A stretch of DNA of 64,000 nucleotides from JAFAHD01 sp035654355. Lineage in GTDB: Bacteria > Vulcanimicrobiota > Vulcanimicrobiia > Eremiobacterales > Eremiobacteraceae. This document shows, piece after piece, positions 34,298-42,574 of this stretch. The notes under the pieces are model-generated. The model saw only the letters and a list, made by a program, of their open reading frames with translations, ran no database searches and was not told where the DNA came from. How positions within the stretch are numbered: position 1 is the first letter of the stretch; every line of letters starts with the position of its first letter. The DNA lies in the NCBI GenBank assembly GCA_035654355.1, contig DASRXC010000168.1, positions 1 to 64,000 of the forward strand. Reading direction: 5' to 3'. Position numbers and translations under genes: made by a program.

Positions 34298-35989
34298 GTG
34301 GCACGCACGGAGCTGACCGGCCTCCTGCGCCGAATGCACGCGGCATATCGGCAGTCGGCTGCGACCGGAGAGCCGGTCGACGAAGTATTCGAGCGGCGCG
34401 AGCTGTCGCGTCGCGATTTTCTCGCACGTTCGTCCGGCGCGGCGCTGTCTGCGGCAGTGCCTCTTACGCTGTTTGGCGGGTGCGCGCATTCAGGGGCGCG
34501 CGATGCCGACGTCAGCCGCATCGAACTCCGGTTTGACCGCGCCGGCCCTAGCACGCCGCGCGTCGCCATCATCGGCGGCGGGCTTGCGGGCGTCACGTGC
34601 GCGTACCGGCTGCGCCAAGCGGGCATCGCCAGCACCATCTACGAGGCAGGAGGTGGGCTCGGCGGCCGGACGTGGACGCTGCGCGGCTTTTTCGAACAGG
34701 GCCAAACCGCCGAGAACGGCGGCGAGTTTATCTCCACCGAGCACGTCGCCACACGCAAACTTGCTGCTGAGCTTGGCCTTACTCTGGATGACCTTCGGGC
34801 TTGGGACGACGGCCGGCATACGAGCGGCGACGTCTACTGGGTGCATGGCCAGCGCTATCCGATCAAGCAAATGCTCGCAGATTATGGCGCAGTGTATCCA
34901 AAACTCGAGCGCGACAACTCCGCGGCTGGGATCGTGCGCTACGATCGGCATAACCAAGCCGGTTACAAACTTGACCACACATCCGCGCACGAGTGGCTCG
35001 AGCGCAACGTGCCTGGCGGACTGCAGTCCAACCTCGGCTGGCTGCTCGATCTAAATGCGACGACTGAGAACGGGGGCGAGTCGACCGAACAGAACTCGCT
35101 CGAGTTCATCTACATGCTTGCCGACATGCCGAGCTTGAATCCCAAGGGCGGCTTCTATCTCGTTGGAACTGACGAGCGCTACCGCGTGCGCGAGGGCAAC
35201 GATCAGATGGTCGCGCGCATGGCGAGGACGTTGCCGGCCGATTCGATCAATTCGGGCACGCGCCTGACGGCACTGAGCCGGCGCGCCGATGGAAGTTACT
35301 TATGCACACTTTCTAACCCGCAGCGCACCTTCGATGCTGCCTTCGATCACGTGGTGCTCGCATTGCCGTTCAAGACGCTGCGCGATTGCGATCTCTCGCG
35401 CGCCGGGTTCTCGCCAGTCAAGATGGCGGCGATTCGGCAGCTCCCCATGGGCACGAACATCAAGCTGCACGTGCAGTTTACCAGTCGTGTATGGCTCGCG
35501 CACGGCTCGAACGGCGCGACATATTCGGACACGGGCTATCAGCAGACGTGGGAAGATACCCGCGCGCAATCCGGGAGCGCCGGCGTGCTCATCCAGTACA
35601 ACGGCGGACACGCTGGTGCAGCATGGAATGCGCCGTCGTTCGGACCTGCCGACCCAAGTTTCGTGCGCGGGTTCTTCAAGCAGCTCGAGCCTTTGTATCC
35701 CGGCATCGGCGCGCAATGGAATGGCAAAGCGTTCCTCGATAACTGGCCAAAAGATCGCTGGCACCGCGGTTCGTATTCGTACTGGGGCTTGGGCAACAGC
35801 ACGACCTTCGTCGGCATCGAGCCGGTACGCCAAGGCAACGTCCACTTCTGCGGCGAGCACTGCTCGGTGCAATTCGGCGGATTCATGAATGGGGCGGTCG
35901 AGACCGGCGAAGCCGCGGCGCGCGAGGTCATGCATGACGTCAAGGGAGCGGCCGCTGCGGCGCTCATCGGTGCGCGCCGTGCCGTTTGA
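34298..35989 (+). CDS. Flavin-containing amine oxidase with Tat signal
   Basis: FAD-dependent monoamine/polyamine oxidase, 563 aa. A twin-arginine motif (SRRDFLARSSG, about residues 37-47) is followed by a hydrophobic stretch ending at GGCAHSG, which may also serve as a weak lipobox. The dinucleotide-binding motif is VAIIGGGLAGVTCAYRLRQAG with downstream GGLGGRTWT, and the C-terminus holds the FAD-contacting FMNGAVETGEAAA. It should oxidise primary amines outside the inner membrane, giving aldehyde, ammonia and peroxide. GTG start 15 nt after the receptor stop supports an operon. Confidence 0.85.
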   Translation: MARTELTGLLRRMHAAYRQSAATGEPVDEVFERRELSRRDFLARSSGAALSAAVPLTLFGGCAHSGARDADVSRIELRFDRAGPSTPRVAIIGGGLAGVTCAYRLRQAGIASTIYEAGGGLGGRTWTLRGFFEQGQTAENGGEFISTEHVATRKLAAELGLTLDDLRAWDDGRHTSGDVYWVHGQRYPIKQMLADYGAVYPKLERDNSAAGIVRYDRHNQAGYKLDHTSAHEWLERNVPGGLQSNLGWLLDLNATTENGGESTEQNSLEFIYMLADMPSLNPKGGFYLVGTDERYRVREGNDQMVARMARTLPADSINSGTRLTALSRRADGSYLCTLSNPQRTFDAAFDHVVLALPFKTLRDCDLSRAGFSPVKMAAIRQLPMGTNIKLHVQFTSRVWLAHGSNGATYSDTGYQQTWEDTRAQSGSAGVLIQYNGGHAGAAWNAPSFGPADPSFVRGFFKQLEPLYPGIGAQWNGKAFLDNWPKDRWHRGSYSYWGLGNSTTFVGIEPVRQGNVHFCGEHCSVQFGGFMNGAVETGEAAAREVMHDVKGAAAAALIGARRAV

Positions 35990-37388
35990 AAATATCATTT
36001 CAGTCGCGGACTCCGGGCTGCGCCGCAACGTGCTGTCGTTTTGGGAAGTCACCGCGCAATCGGTGGCCAACATCGCGCCGTCCGCGACGCCGGCGCTCGT
36101 CGTCCCGTTAGTGTATGCAAGCGCCGGCAACGTTTCGTGGCTATATTACGCATTCGCGACGATCGCGCTGATGTTCGTCGCCTACAATGTCAACCAGTTC
36201 GCGAAGCGTTCGGCCTCGCCAGGGTCGCTCTACCTGTTCGTCTCGCAGGGGCTCGGACCAACCTGGGGCGTGTTGTCCGGTTGGTCGGCGGTGATCTCGT
36301 ACTTGATCGTCGGCGGCTCGGTGCTCGCCGGATTGGCCAACTACGCGGTCGTGCTTGCGCACGATGCCGGTCTGACCAAAGCGGATACCCTCGTCACGGT
36401 CGTCGCGATGGGCCTTGCCGCCTGGCTCGCGTGGTTTGTCGCCTATCGCGACGTCAAACTCTCCGCGCAATTCATGCTCTTTATCGAGTTCGCAATCGTC
36501 ACGCTTATTCTCGTGCTCGCGGTCGCGTACTTCGTAAAAGCCGGCCGTGTTTTCGACCGCGAACAATTCACGCTCACCGGTCTTTCGATCACAAGCCTCC
36601 GGCAAGGATTGGTCCTCGCGATCTTCAGCTTTGTCGGCTTTGAGAGCGCCACCGCGCTCGGTCACGAAGCGAAGAACCCGCTTCGGACCATCCCGCGAGC
36701 GGTCATGATCAGCGTGATCGTGGTCGGTCTGCTCTTCATGTTCTCGACGTACGTTTTGGTGTTCGCGTTCCGTGGACACCAACCGCCGCTCGACCAATCG
36801 AATGCGCCGCTGGGCGTGCTCGCCACGTTAGCAGGCGTGCCGTACTTCGGAACTTTAATCGCGGTCGGAGTCGTGATCAGCTTTTTCGCCTGTTCGCTCG
36901 CCTGCATCAACGCAGGCGCGCGCGTCCTGTTCGCGATGTCGCGCCACGGACTGTTCCATTCGGCGGCAGGCACGACGCACGCATCCAACGCGACGCCTTA
37001 CGTCGCTGTGACGTTCGCGGCGGTCGTCGTGTTCGTGGTTCCGGCGACGCTGTTCTTGGCGCGCACGGCGATCATGGATGTGTACGGAGATCTCGCCGAA
37101 ATCGGTACGTTGGCAGTTCTTTTCGCCTACGTGCTCGTTTCAATCGCCGCACCGGCTTACTTGCGGCGGCGTGGCGAACGGAGCGCGGGCGCGGTCGTCA
37201 TGGCAGCTGTCTCGGTTGCTCTGTTAGTGCTCCCCATTTACAGCAGCTTCTTCCCGCCGCCATCGCCCTGGTATCTCCCGTATGTATTCCTGGCGCTGCT
37301 GGCGCTTGGCGCCGTGCGCTTCATCTACTTGCGCGTGCGCCAGCCCAAGATGATCGCTGACATCGAAGCCGACTTGGTTTCGGCCTAG
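35970..37388 (+). CDS. APC superfamily permease (second copy)
   Basis: Amino-acid/polyamine transporter of about 472 aa with twelve to fourteen membrane segments. APC signatures are SVANIAPSATPALVVPLVYA near the N-terminus and IFSFVGFESATALGHEAKNP in the middle. The open frame reaches back to 35889 inside the amine oxidase, but the GTG codons at 35970 or 35979 give the more natural N-terminus and overlap the oxidase stop. It differs clearly from the permease at 21581. Coupling to the oxidase suggests import of the amine or its aldehyde/acid product. Confidence 0.85.
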   Translation: MRAVPFENIISVADSGLRRNVLSFWEVTAQSVANIAPSATPALVVPLVYASAGNVSWLYYAFATIALMFVAYNVNQFAKRSASPGSLYLFVSQGLGPTWGVLSGWSAVISYLIVGGSVLAGLANYAVVLAHDAGLTKADTLVTVVAMGLAAWLAWFVAYRDVKLSAQFMLFIEFAIVTLILVLAVAYFVKAGRVFDREQFTLTGLSITSLRQGLVLAIFSFVGFESATALGHEAKNPLRTIPRAVMISVIVVGLLFMFSTYVLVFAFRGHQPPLDQSNAPLGVLATLAGVPYFGTLIAVGVVISFFACSLACINAGARVLFAMSRHGLFHSAAGTTHASNATPYVAVTFAAVVVFVVPATLFLARTAIMDVYGDLAEIGTLAVLFAYVLVSIAAPAYLRRRGERSAGAVVMAAVSVALLVLPIYSSFFPPPSPWYLPYVFLALLALGAVRFIYLRVRQPKMIADIEADLVSA

Positions 37389-37401
37389 GGAGCGGATCGC
37401 T

Positions 37402-37908
37402 CTACTTCGCGAGTTTGCGCAGCGCTTTGGGTGGAAGCAGCGCGGTCATCGTCGCGCCGCCGGCCGACCAGCGCTCGACCTCCAGCAGGCACACCGCTGC
37501 TTTCTTGACCTCAAGCGAAAGGTCGGTGTTGCCGGCAAGTAGGTATCCGATCAATCTGCCAAGCTGCGGCATGTGTCCGACCAGCGCGACGCACGTCAAG
37601 TCCTTGCACGCGCGCAGTTCGGCCGCGGTCTTTGCGGGCTCGGCGTCGGGTTCCAGCGATTTGAGCACGCGGATGCTCGACGGGTCGATGTTATAGGCCT
37701 CGCAGATGCACGCGGACGTTTGGCGCGCGCGTTCGTAGCCGCTATCGAAAACATCTTCGATCTCGATGCCCAGCCGCACCATGCCGCGCGCGACTTTGGC
37801 CATCTCTTTTTCGCCTTCGTCGGAAAGCGGCCGCAGCGAATCGTCAGGATACTGCCGCGGGTCCGCTTTCCCCGCATCGGCATGCCGGACGATGATGGCG
37901 TGTATCAC
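37402..37908 (-). CDS. sixA: Phosphohistidine phosphatase SixA
   Basis: Small histidine phosphatase superfamily member (168 aa). The catalytic RHADAG motif has the phospho-accepting His9, and the second catalytic His112 lies in VALVGHMPQ. SixA removes phosphate from His of phosphocarrier or histidine kinase domains. It converges with the APC permease 13 nt away and is followed on the same strand by nothing closely coupled. Assignment to SixA rather than a general phosphoglycerate mutase is from length and the RHADAG sequence. Confidence 0.85.
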   Translation of the reverse strand: MIHAIIVRHADAGKADPRQYPDDSLRPLSDEGEKEMAKVARGMVRLGIEIEDVFDSGYERARQTSACICEAYNIDPSSIRVLKSLEPDAEPAKTAAELRACKDLTCVALVGHMPQLGRLIGYLLAGNTDLSLEVKKAAVCLLEVERWSAGGATMTALLPPKALRKLAK

Positions 37909-37917
37909 GGCCCTAGC

Positions 37918-38517
37918 CTACGCGCTCGGCGGTCGCGACGCCTCGTAGCGGGTATCGGCCTCGCGCCACACGTCCGGGACTTCGATGCGCGGAACTCCCG
38001 GTGGATACATGCCATGCGGATGCGATCCCATCCACGAGCGCGAAAGCACGACTAAGTACTCGAAATTCTCCCACAAGGCGTCGCCGGTCCGGCGGCGCGC
38101 GACCGCCGTGTACGGCAGCATTCGGTCCCAGGTGCCCGACGCTATCGAAGCCCACATGGCGACGGCGATATCACGATCGACTGCTCCCATCCGCACGAGT
38201 AGGCCCATGTTTTCGAAGAAGTTGCCCACGTCGTTTATCTTGCCAATGAACTCCGCGTTTTCACGTGTGCGGGCACTCGGGTATCTAACCTCGTAGCGGA
38301 ATTCTGGATCCTCGAGCCGCGCGGGAAGATCGGTCATGACAAGGTTCTGCGCGGCTTCGAGGTGCGGTGTCTGCGCTGCTTCTTGCAATTGCGTCATCGC
38401 GGCGATCTGATTGCTGTTGCGCGCGTGGCGCAGCTGAAACAGCGCCGCAATCGCGGTCGCTGCGATGACGACGAACGTTCCGAGTGCCGCCAATGCGTTC
38501 AGGAGTTCGAGGCTCAT
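37918..38517 (-). CDS. DUF4760-like membrane-anchored protein
   Basis: A 199 aa protein with one N-terminal membrane segment (LNALAALGTFVVIAATAIAALFQ, in parts across residues 5-27) and a soluble helical domain. The arrangement of membrane helix, then QLRHARNSNQIAAMTQL, then a helical bundle resembles DUF4760-type proteins. The start at 38517 is chosen because the longer frame (to 38595) would put a charged region before the membrane helix. It lies 5 nt from the stop of the multicopper oxidase gene, so it may be in the same transcript. Function is unknown. Confidence 0.6.
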   Translation of the reverse strand: MSLELLNALAALGTFVVIAATAIAALFQLRHARNSNQIAAMTQLQEAAQTPHLEAAQNLVMTDLPARLEDPEFRYEVRYPSARTRENAEFIGKINDVGNFFENMGLLVRMGAVDRDIAVAMWASIASGTWDRMLPYTAVARRRTGDALWENFEYLVVLSRSWMGSHPHGMYPPGVPRIEVPDVWREADTRYEASRPPSA

Positions 38518-38522
38518 GCCGC

Positions 38523-39698
38523 TCAGTCGTCGACGCGATAAAGCGCGATCATCCCTCCGTCCATATGATCGCTTACGTGACAATGGAAAAGCCACACGCC
38601 TGGATTGTCAGGCACCATGTCGACCGTCACCATCTGCGCGGGCGACAACGCGACGACGTCGGTACGCTGGCCGTTGTTCAGCACGGTATTGCCGTGCCAA
38701 TGCGGGGTATGGAAGTTGAATCCCATACCGATCGTCGCGAGATACCAGCGCACGTGCTCGCCTTTGCGCATCGACATCATCGGACCATTGCCGTAGAGAT
38801 ACCCGTTGATCGCTCCCTTGAAGTTGCCGTCAACGAAGCCGGATCCGTTCAGCGTGAAAAAGCCCTCCGTATCGAGCGGGAAGGCTTGCCCGCGTTCCGT
38901 TTGCTTGACGGCCGGCGCGAAACGTGCGATGTTCTCCTTGATGTACCAGCTTTGGTTCTCATCAAAGTAATTGAAGAGCTCGACAAATTCGTGGTCTACG
39001 CCTTTGGGCGTTCCGTCGGCATTGGCCATGCCGCGCGCGGTCACGATGATAGCACCGACGAGCCCCGAGTCGACATCTTTTTGCTCGTCGACGTGCGAGT
39101 GATACAGCCACATGATGGAGCTCGGATCGTTGGGTCCAGGTCCAGCGCGCTCGGGCACATCCCATTCGTAGGTCAACGTTTTCCCAGGCAGCACCGCTTG
39201 GCTGACATCGTGTGGATCGCCATCGTTGTAGGCGACGCCTTCAGAGTCTTTATTGTAAAACACGCCATGCGCATGCATGCTGTACGGCCGTGATGCGTTG
39301 TTCTTGAATACGATCTTGATCGTGTCTCCGACTTGAGCGTGCAAGATCGGCCCGAGAATGCCAAGGTATTGCTGGTCGGCTGGCCGAGGCTTGAGCTTGG
39401 TGAACGTCGCGTCGGTATATTCGCGGTAGATCGCCTTGCGATAGATGGGGCCGATGCGGTGGGGGCTGTTCGCGGTATAGGCGCGCTCCATCATCGTGAA
39501 CGGCTTGCCACTGATCTGATTGATGCCGCTCGGCACGTAGTTCCAATCGACCTCGTCAGCGGAGATATAGTACGTGCGCGTCGTTGGCGGCACGCTTTGG
39601 TCGGATGCCGACGTCTGGGTGGAACCGCTGTGGGCACAGCCCGCAAGTAAAAACGGGGTGAGCACGCAATAGAAAAACGCGACTCGAACTAGCTTCAC
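38523..39698 (-). CDS. Multicopper oxidase, lipoprotein form
   Basis: Two-domain multicopper oxidase of 391 aa that would couple substrate oxidation (metal ions, phenols or nitrite-like donors) to oxygen reduction. All four copper-ligand motifs are present: HAHG, HSHVDE, HTPHWHG and the C-terminal HCHVSDHMDGGM with the type 1 Cys and axial Met. A lipobox (LLAGC) ends the signal peptide, so it is tethered to a membrane outside the cytoplasm. GTG at 39698 is chosen for its GGAG site and signal peptide; the frame extends further upstream. Substrate is unknown. Confidence 0.88.
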   Translation of the reverse strand: MKLVRVAFFYCVLTPFLLAGCAHSGSTQTSASDQSVPPTTRTYYISADEVDWNYVPSGINQISGKPFTMMERAYTANSPHRIGPIYRKAIYREYTDATFTKLKPRPADQQYLGILGPILHAQVGDTIKIVFKNNASRPYSMHAHGVFYNKDSEGVAYNDGDPHDVSQAVLPGKTLTYEWDVPERAGPGPNDPSSIMWLYHSHVDEQKDVDSGLVGAIIVTARGMANADGTPKGVDHEFVELFNYFDENQSWYIKENIARFAPAVKQTERGQAFPLDTEGFFTLNGSGFVDGNFKGAINGYLYGNGPMMSMRKGEHVRWYLATIGMGFNFHTPHWHGNTVLNNGQRTDVVALSPAQMVTVDMVPDNPGVWLFHCHVSDHMDGGMIALYRVDD

Positions 39699-39775
39699 AG
39701 CATCTCCGATCCATGAACAAACGCGAGCAGCAGGGTCCAAACCTCTGACCCCGCCTCTTAGCCTCACATTTTCGT

Positions 39776-39787
39776 CACGCCGGCGTG
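39776..39787. promoter_or_regulatory. 12 bp perfect palindrome upstream of the multicopper oxidase
   Basis: CACGCCGGCGTG is a perfect dyad located about 78 nt before the oxidase start, just downstream of the preceding gene's terminator. It could be an operator for a dimeric regulator, but short GC palindromes arise by chance in such DNA. Confidence 0.25.
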
Positions 39788-39803
39788 GCGAACCCGCGTC
39801 GGT

Positions 39804-39838
39804 AAAAAAAAGGCGCGCCCAAGCAGGAGCTCAGGCGC
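39804..39838 (-). terminator. Rho-independent terminator after the 188 aa secreted protein
   Basis: On the minus strand a stem of about 10 bp (two G-U pairs) with a TCCT loop is followed, after three bases, by eight consecutive T (plus-strand A run 39804-39811). It begins about 20 nt after the stop at 39858. This is the clearest classical terminator in the window. Confidence 0.85.
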
Positions 39839-39857
39839 GACATGGACCGGTCGCCTG

Positions 39858-40424
39858 TTATGGATTGAGGTAGATGTGCTGGTTCTTGGGCGGCAGGGCC
39901 GGGTTTCTCCATGTTGTGCCGTCTTCGAACGCGATGTGAAGCGGCACGCACTGCGGCAGGCCCGTACCGATCGGGAACGTGCTCCCTGGGATCCCGAATT
40001 TGTGCTTGATCTCAGCGTGCGGCGAGAACTTCCCGACGTCCCTGACTTCCGCTTTGAGGATACCGTTGGCGACCAGGCCGAATTGTATCTCCGTCATGAC
40101 CTTTGAAGAAACGTTCTTGTAGTCAATGGCGAGCTGGGGATTGGCGGTTGTGGTGCTCGGCTGATAATACATCCCGCCCCACGGGTCCGCCCAGCGACCG
40201 CCATACCAGCCCGGCGTGTAGCCATACCAGCCGCCTGTCTGGTTGACGTTGAGCGCGGCGCTGCAATGGTTCACATGAATGAGCTCGGATGCCGGCATAG
40301 CATGCTGCTGGGGCGACGGCTGCGCCATCATCGAGGGCGTGGGGTCAGCGCTCGCCCGAAGCGTCAACATACAAATCGCGATGGTGCTTAGGAGTAGGAG
40401 CGCGAAAGCGCGCGGGATCCGCAT
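39858..40424 (-). CDS. Hypothetical secreted protein
   Basis: A 188 aa protein with a Sec signal peptide (RIPRAFALLLLSTIAICMLT, cleavage near ASA-DP). The mature N-terminus is Met/Gln/Pro-rich, then comes a Gly/Tyr/Trp-rich stretch (GGWYGYTPGWYGGRW), and the C-terminal half is beta-like. Two Cys remain in the mature part. GGAGGAG lies 8 nt before the ATG at 40424. A longer frame to 40586 exists only because it reads through the tRNA-Val gene. No family is recognised. Confidence 0.7.
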   Translation of the reverse strand: MRIPRAFALLLLSTIAICMLTLRASADPTPSMMAQPSPQQHAMPASELIHVNHCSAALNVNQTGGWYGYTPGWYGGRWADPWGGMYYQPSTTTANPQLAIDYKNVSSKVMTEIQFGLVANGILKAEVRDVGKFSPHAEIKHKFGIPGSTFPIGTGLPQCVPLHIAFEDGTTWRNPALPPKNQHIYLNP

Positions 40425-40483
40425 ACGAAAAATCTCCTCCGGTTGGAAACGCAGTGTGAGCGAGGCCCTTAAGCCACTGGATT

Positions 40484-40556
40484 TGGGCGGAACAGGGCTC
40501 GAACCTGTGACCCCCTCCTTGTAAGGGAGGTGCTCTACCAGCTGAGCTATCCGCCC
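40484..40556 (-). tRNA. tRNA-Val (anticodon TAC)
   Basis: A complete cloverleaf on the minus strand: acceptor GGGCGGA paired with TCCGCCC, D-arm GCTC/GAGC, anticodon stem CCTCC/GGAGG with loop CTTACAA (anticodon TAC), and T-arm with GGTTCGAGC. The 3' CCA is not encoded. It lies 60 nt upstream of the secreted protein start on the same strand. Confidence 0.95.
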
Positions 40557-41050
40557 GCAATTCTGCTTGAAATCGAGAACGCCCAAATGAGGGTGGCGTT
40601 CAGTGAGTCAGTTAGGGAGGCGTTCACCTACTACCGCGCTGGTGCCTATTGAGACAGCGCCCGCCCGCCTAGAACAAGCCATCCACAACTTCCTCACGTG
40701 GCTGCCAGATCGCCGGTGCGACAGCCAAGCGGTAACCACCGCTATGTGGCGTTCGCGAACCCGGACGTGGCGCACGCGTACCGGCTGGCCTCTCCGGGAA
40801 ACTTGCCCTAAGACCTAGGCGCGCGAGTTGTCTCATCTGGAACGACCACCCTGAGCGAAATAGTTACTTAAGACGTGCTTAAGCGCTTTGTTCGCACGCG
40901 TTGCGTCTGCGCGCGCCTTTTGGAAAAGTCTTTCCGCAAGGGCACGCCGACGACGTAGGGAAGAAGCAGCGCAGCGCGCTAAACGCACGCTCGCATTTTG
41001 ATGCGGGCAGTTATAGCGTTGCCAAGTTGGCTATTTTGCCAGGAGGAATG
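40557..41050. other. 494 nt gap with no convincing gene
   Basis: Between tRNA-Val and the Ig-like lipoprotein. A plus-strand open frame (40603-40818, 71 aa) has no recognisable homology and a composition unlike its neighbours; a decayed gene is possible. At 40867-40883 two CTTAAG hexamers flank a 5 nt spacer, giving a perfect dyad that could be an operator for the downstream lipoprotein gene. A strong AGGAGG site ends the gap. Confidence 0.4.
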
Positions 41051-42268
41051 ATGATTCGACGCTCTCTCGTCTCATGCGTGGTGCTGTGCATGATGTTCGT
41101 CATCGCAGGCTGCGCTGGCAGCGGCAGTTACCCGAACGCGGTGACGGTCCCACAACAGAGCACCGCCACAACGAGTCCACAACATGTCAACGCCACGGCG
41201 CAAGTCGTCGCGAACGGCTGCACCTTGACGCCCATCAAGAATCTACAAGTGTCAGCGACGGACCTCGGGACGCTTACGTCTGCCGGAGCGAACGCGTCGT
41301 TCACCGCGTGCACGCAGTCCTTTAGCAACTACACGGTCACGGTAGCACCGGCGGGCATCGTCTCGCTCTCGCCGTCGTCTCCTGTCACGCCCACCGAGCC
41401 GCCGAACGGCACGGCGTACTCCGCGACGATAACCGTGACGGCGCTGGCCAATGGTACCGCCACGATTACGATCACCGACAAGAAAGGCAACGTCAAGACC
41501 GTGACGGTCACGGTGGCGGTGCCGACCGGCATCATCACCTTTAATCCGGCCTCGCCGGAGAATTTTGCAGCGGGGTTCCAAAACGGCATTATCGCTATCA
41601 GCGAAGGCGGCTATAGCGGAGGATTCTCCATCACGGCGTGCTCGGGCACAGGTGGCACCCCCGGCGGTTGTAGCCTTGTACCCGCTCCACAGGACCACTT
41701 CAACGGCGGGATCGTGGATTGTTCGAATGGTTCGTCTGGGAACCAAAACAGGTTGAGCGCCGAAATCCAAACCTCGGCACCGACTACCCTGTTGCTCAAT
41801 TCGGACCCGGTAGGTACGGCCGCGGCGATTTCGTGCACCGTCACGGTGTCAGACTCATTTGGGCACCACGCCGACTACACGTTTACAGCCCCCAACACGG
41901 TACCGAGCGGGCAAATCGTAATTAGTCCCTCTTCAGTCAACTTTGGGCCTGGTCAGCAACCCTTCAGTGCGTCAGTAAGCGAAAGCGGCTACTTCGGGGG
42001 CTTCTCCATCCAGAGTTGTAACCCCGTCAGTTTGTCGGGTAGTTGCGCGGTATCTGGTGGGGTAGGGGTAGCGACTTGCACCGGCGGTTCCGCCCCGAAC
42101 CTGAATGTCATGAACGCAGTCTTGACGGTCGCTATGAACACCACTACCTTGAACGTTCAGTCCCTGCCACAGGGAACCGGCTTGCCGACAGTGACGTGTG
42201 TCCTCCAAGTACAAGACACGCTCGGGAACCTAAGCAGTCCCTTCACGTTCACCGCCCCAGCACAGTAA
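41051..42268 (+). CDS. Ig-like repeat lipoprotein
   Basis: A 405 aa surface lipoprotein. The signal ends in a lipobox (VIAGC). The mature protein is Ser/Thr-rich and beta-stranded. A first Ig-like segment (about 35-165) with TVTALANGTATITITDKKG resembles bacterial BIG2-type folds. Two further related repeats follow, each starting with I-x-F/I-x-P-A/S-S and containing a G-Y-x-GGFSI motif (near GYSGGFSITAC and GYFGGFSIQSC). AGGAGG lies 4 nt before the second of two adjacent ATGs, which is therefore preferred. It may act in adhesion or envelope structure. Confidence 0.75.
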   Translation: MIRRSLVSCVVLCMMFVIAGCAGSGSYPNAVTVPQQSTATTSPQHVNATAQVVANGCTLTPIKNLQVSATDLGTLTSAGANASFTACTQSFSNYTVTVAPAGIVSLSPSSPVTPTEPPNGTAYSATITVTALANGTATITITDKKGNVKTVTVTVAVPTGIITFNPASPENFAAGFQNGIIAISEGGYSGGFSITACSGTGGTPGGCSLVPAPQDHFNGGIVDCSNGSSGNQNRLSAEIQTSAPTTLLLNSDPVGTAAAISCTVTVSDSFGHHADYTFTAPNTVPSGQIVISPSSVNFGPGQQPFSASVSESGYFGGFSIQSCNPVSLSGSCAVSGGVGVATCTGGSAPNLNVMNAVLTVAMNTTTLNVQSLPQGTGLPTVTCVLQVQDTLGNLSSPFTFTAPAQ

Positions 42269-42320
42269 GTACAACACAACCCAGACTACGTGCAAGCGCG
42301 TCAGCGCAGACGCGTCGCGC

Positions 42321-42363
42321 AACGCGGAGTGAGAGGGATGCAAATCCGCACTCCGCGTTTTGC
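42321..42363 (+). terminator. Terminator after the Ig-like lipoprotein
   Basis: An 11 bp perfect stem (42321-42331 with 42349-42359) contains a second inner hairpin capped by GCAA, followed by a short T-run. It lies 53 nt after the lipoprotein stop on the same strand and fits an intrinsic terminator. Confidence 0.75.
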
Positions 42364-42567
42364 TTTCTTGCAAACGCCACGTGTGGGATTTGGCTCCTGC
42401 GACGTGGTGGCGATGCGTTCGCGCTCCAAGCACTGCTCGGGCACTCGTCGCTCGCGATGACGAAGCGCTGTGTTGCGATGCGTGCAAATGATGTGGCTAT
42501 ACTGGTCCAGCCCTCGACCAAGTACTTAAGGCATTTTACCTCGAGCGCTCGGGCACACCTCCGATAA
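42361..42567 (+). pseudogene. C-terminal remnant of a tyrosine recombinase/integrase
   Basis: The frame encodes IWLLRRGGDAFALQALLGHSS followed by LAMTKRCVAMRANDVA, the signature end of a phage/ICE-type tyrosine recombinase. The third-box His (LLGHSS) is kept. The second-box H-x-x-R upstream has been scrambled (the expected RHTFAT region reads NATCG), and the catalytic Tyr position is Cys (KRCVAM). No catalytic N-terminal part is found upstream, where the lipoprotein terminator lies. It is a dead fragment of a former mobile element. Confidence 0.7.
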
Positions 42568-42574
42568 CGACGAG

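Noticed and set aside
40425..40586. N-terminal extension of the secreted 188 aa protein containing RIAQLVEHLPYKEG
   Set aside because: This is the well-known spurious peptide from translating a tRNA; the region is tRNA-Val, and a ribosome site and signal peptide place the real start at 40424.
40603..40818. 71 aa plus-strand ORF after tRNA-Val
   Set aside because: No family, no ribosome site and odd composition; kept only as a possible decayed gene in the gap entry.
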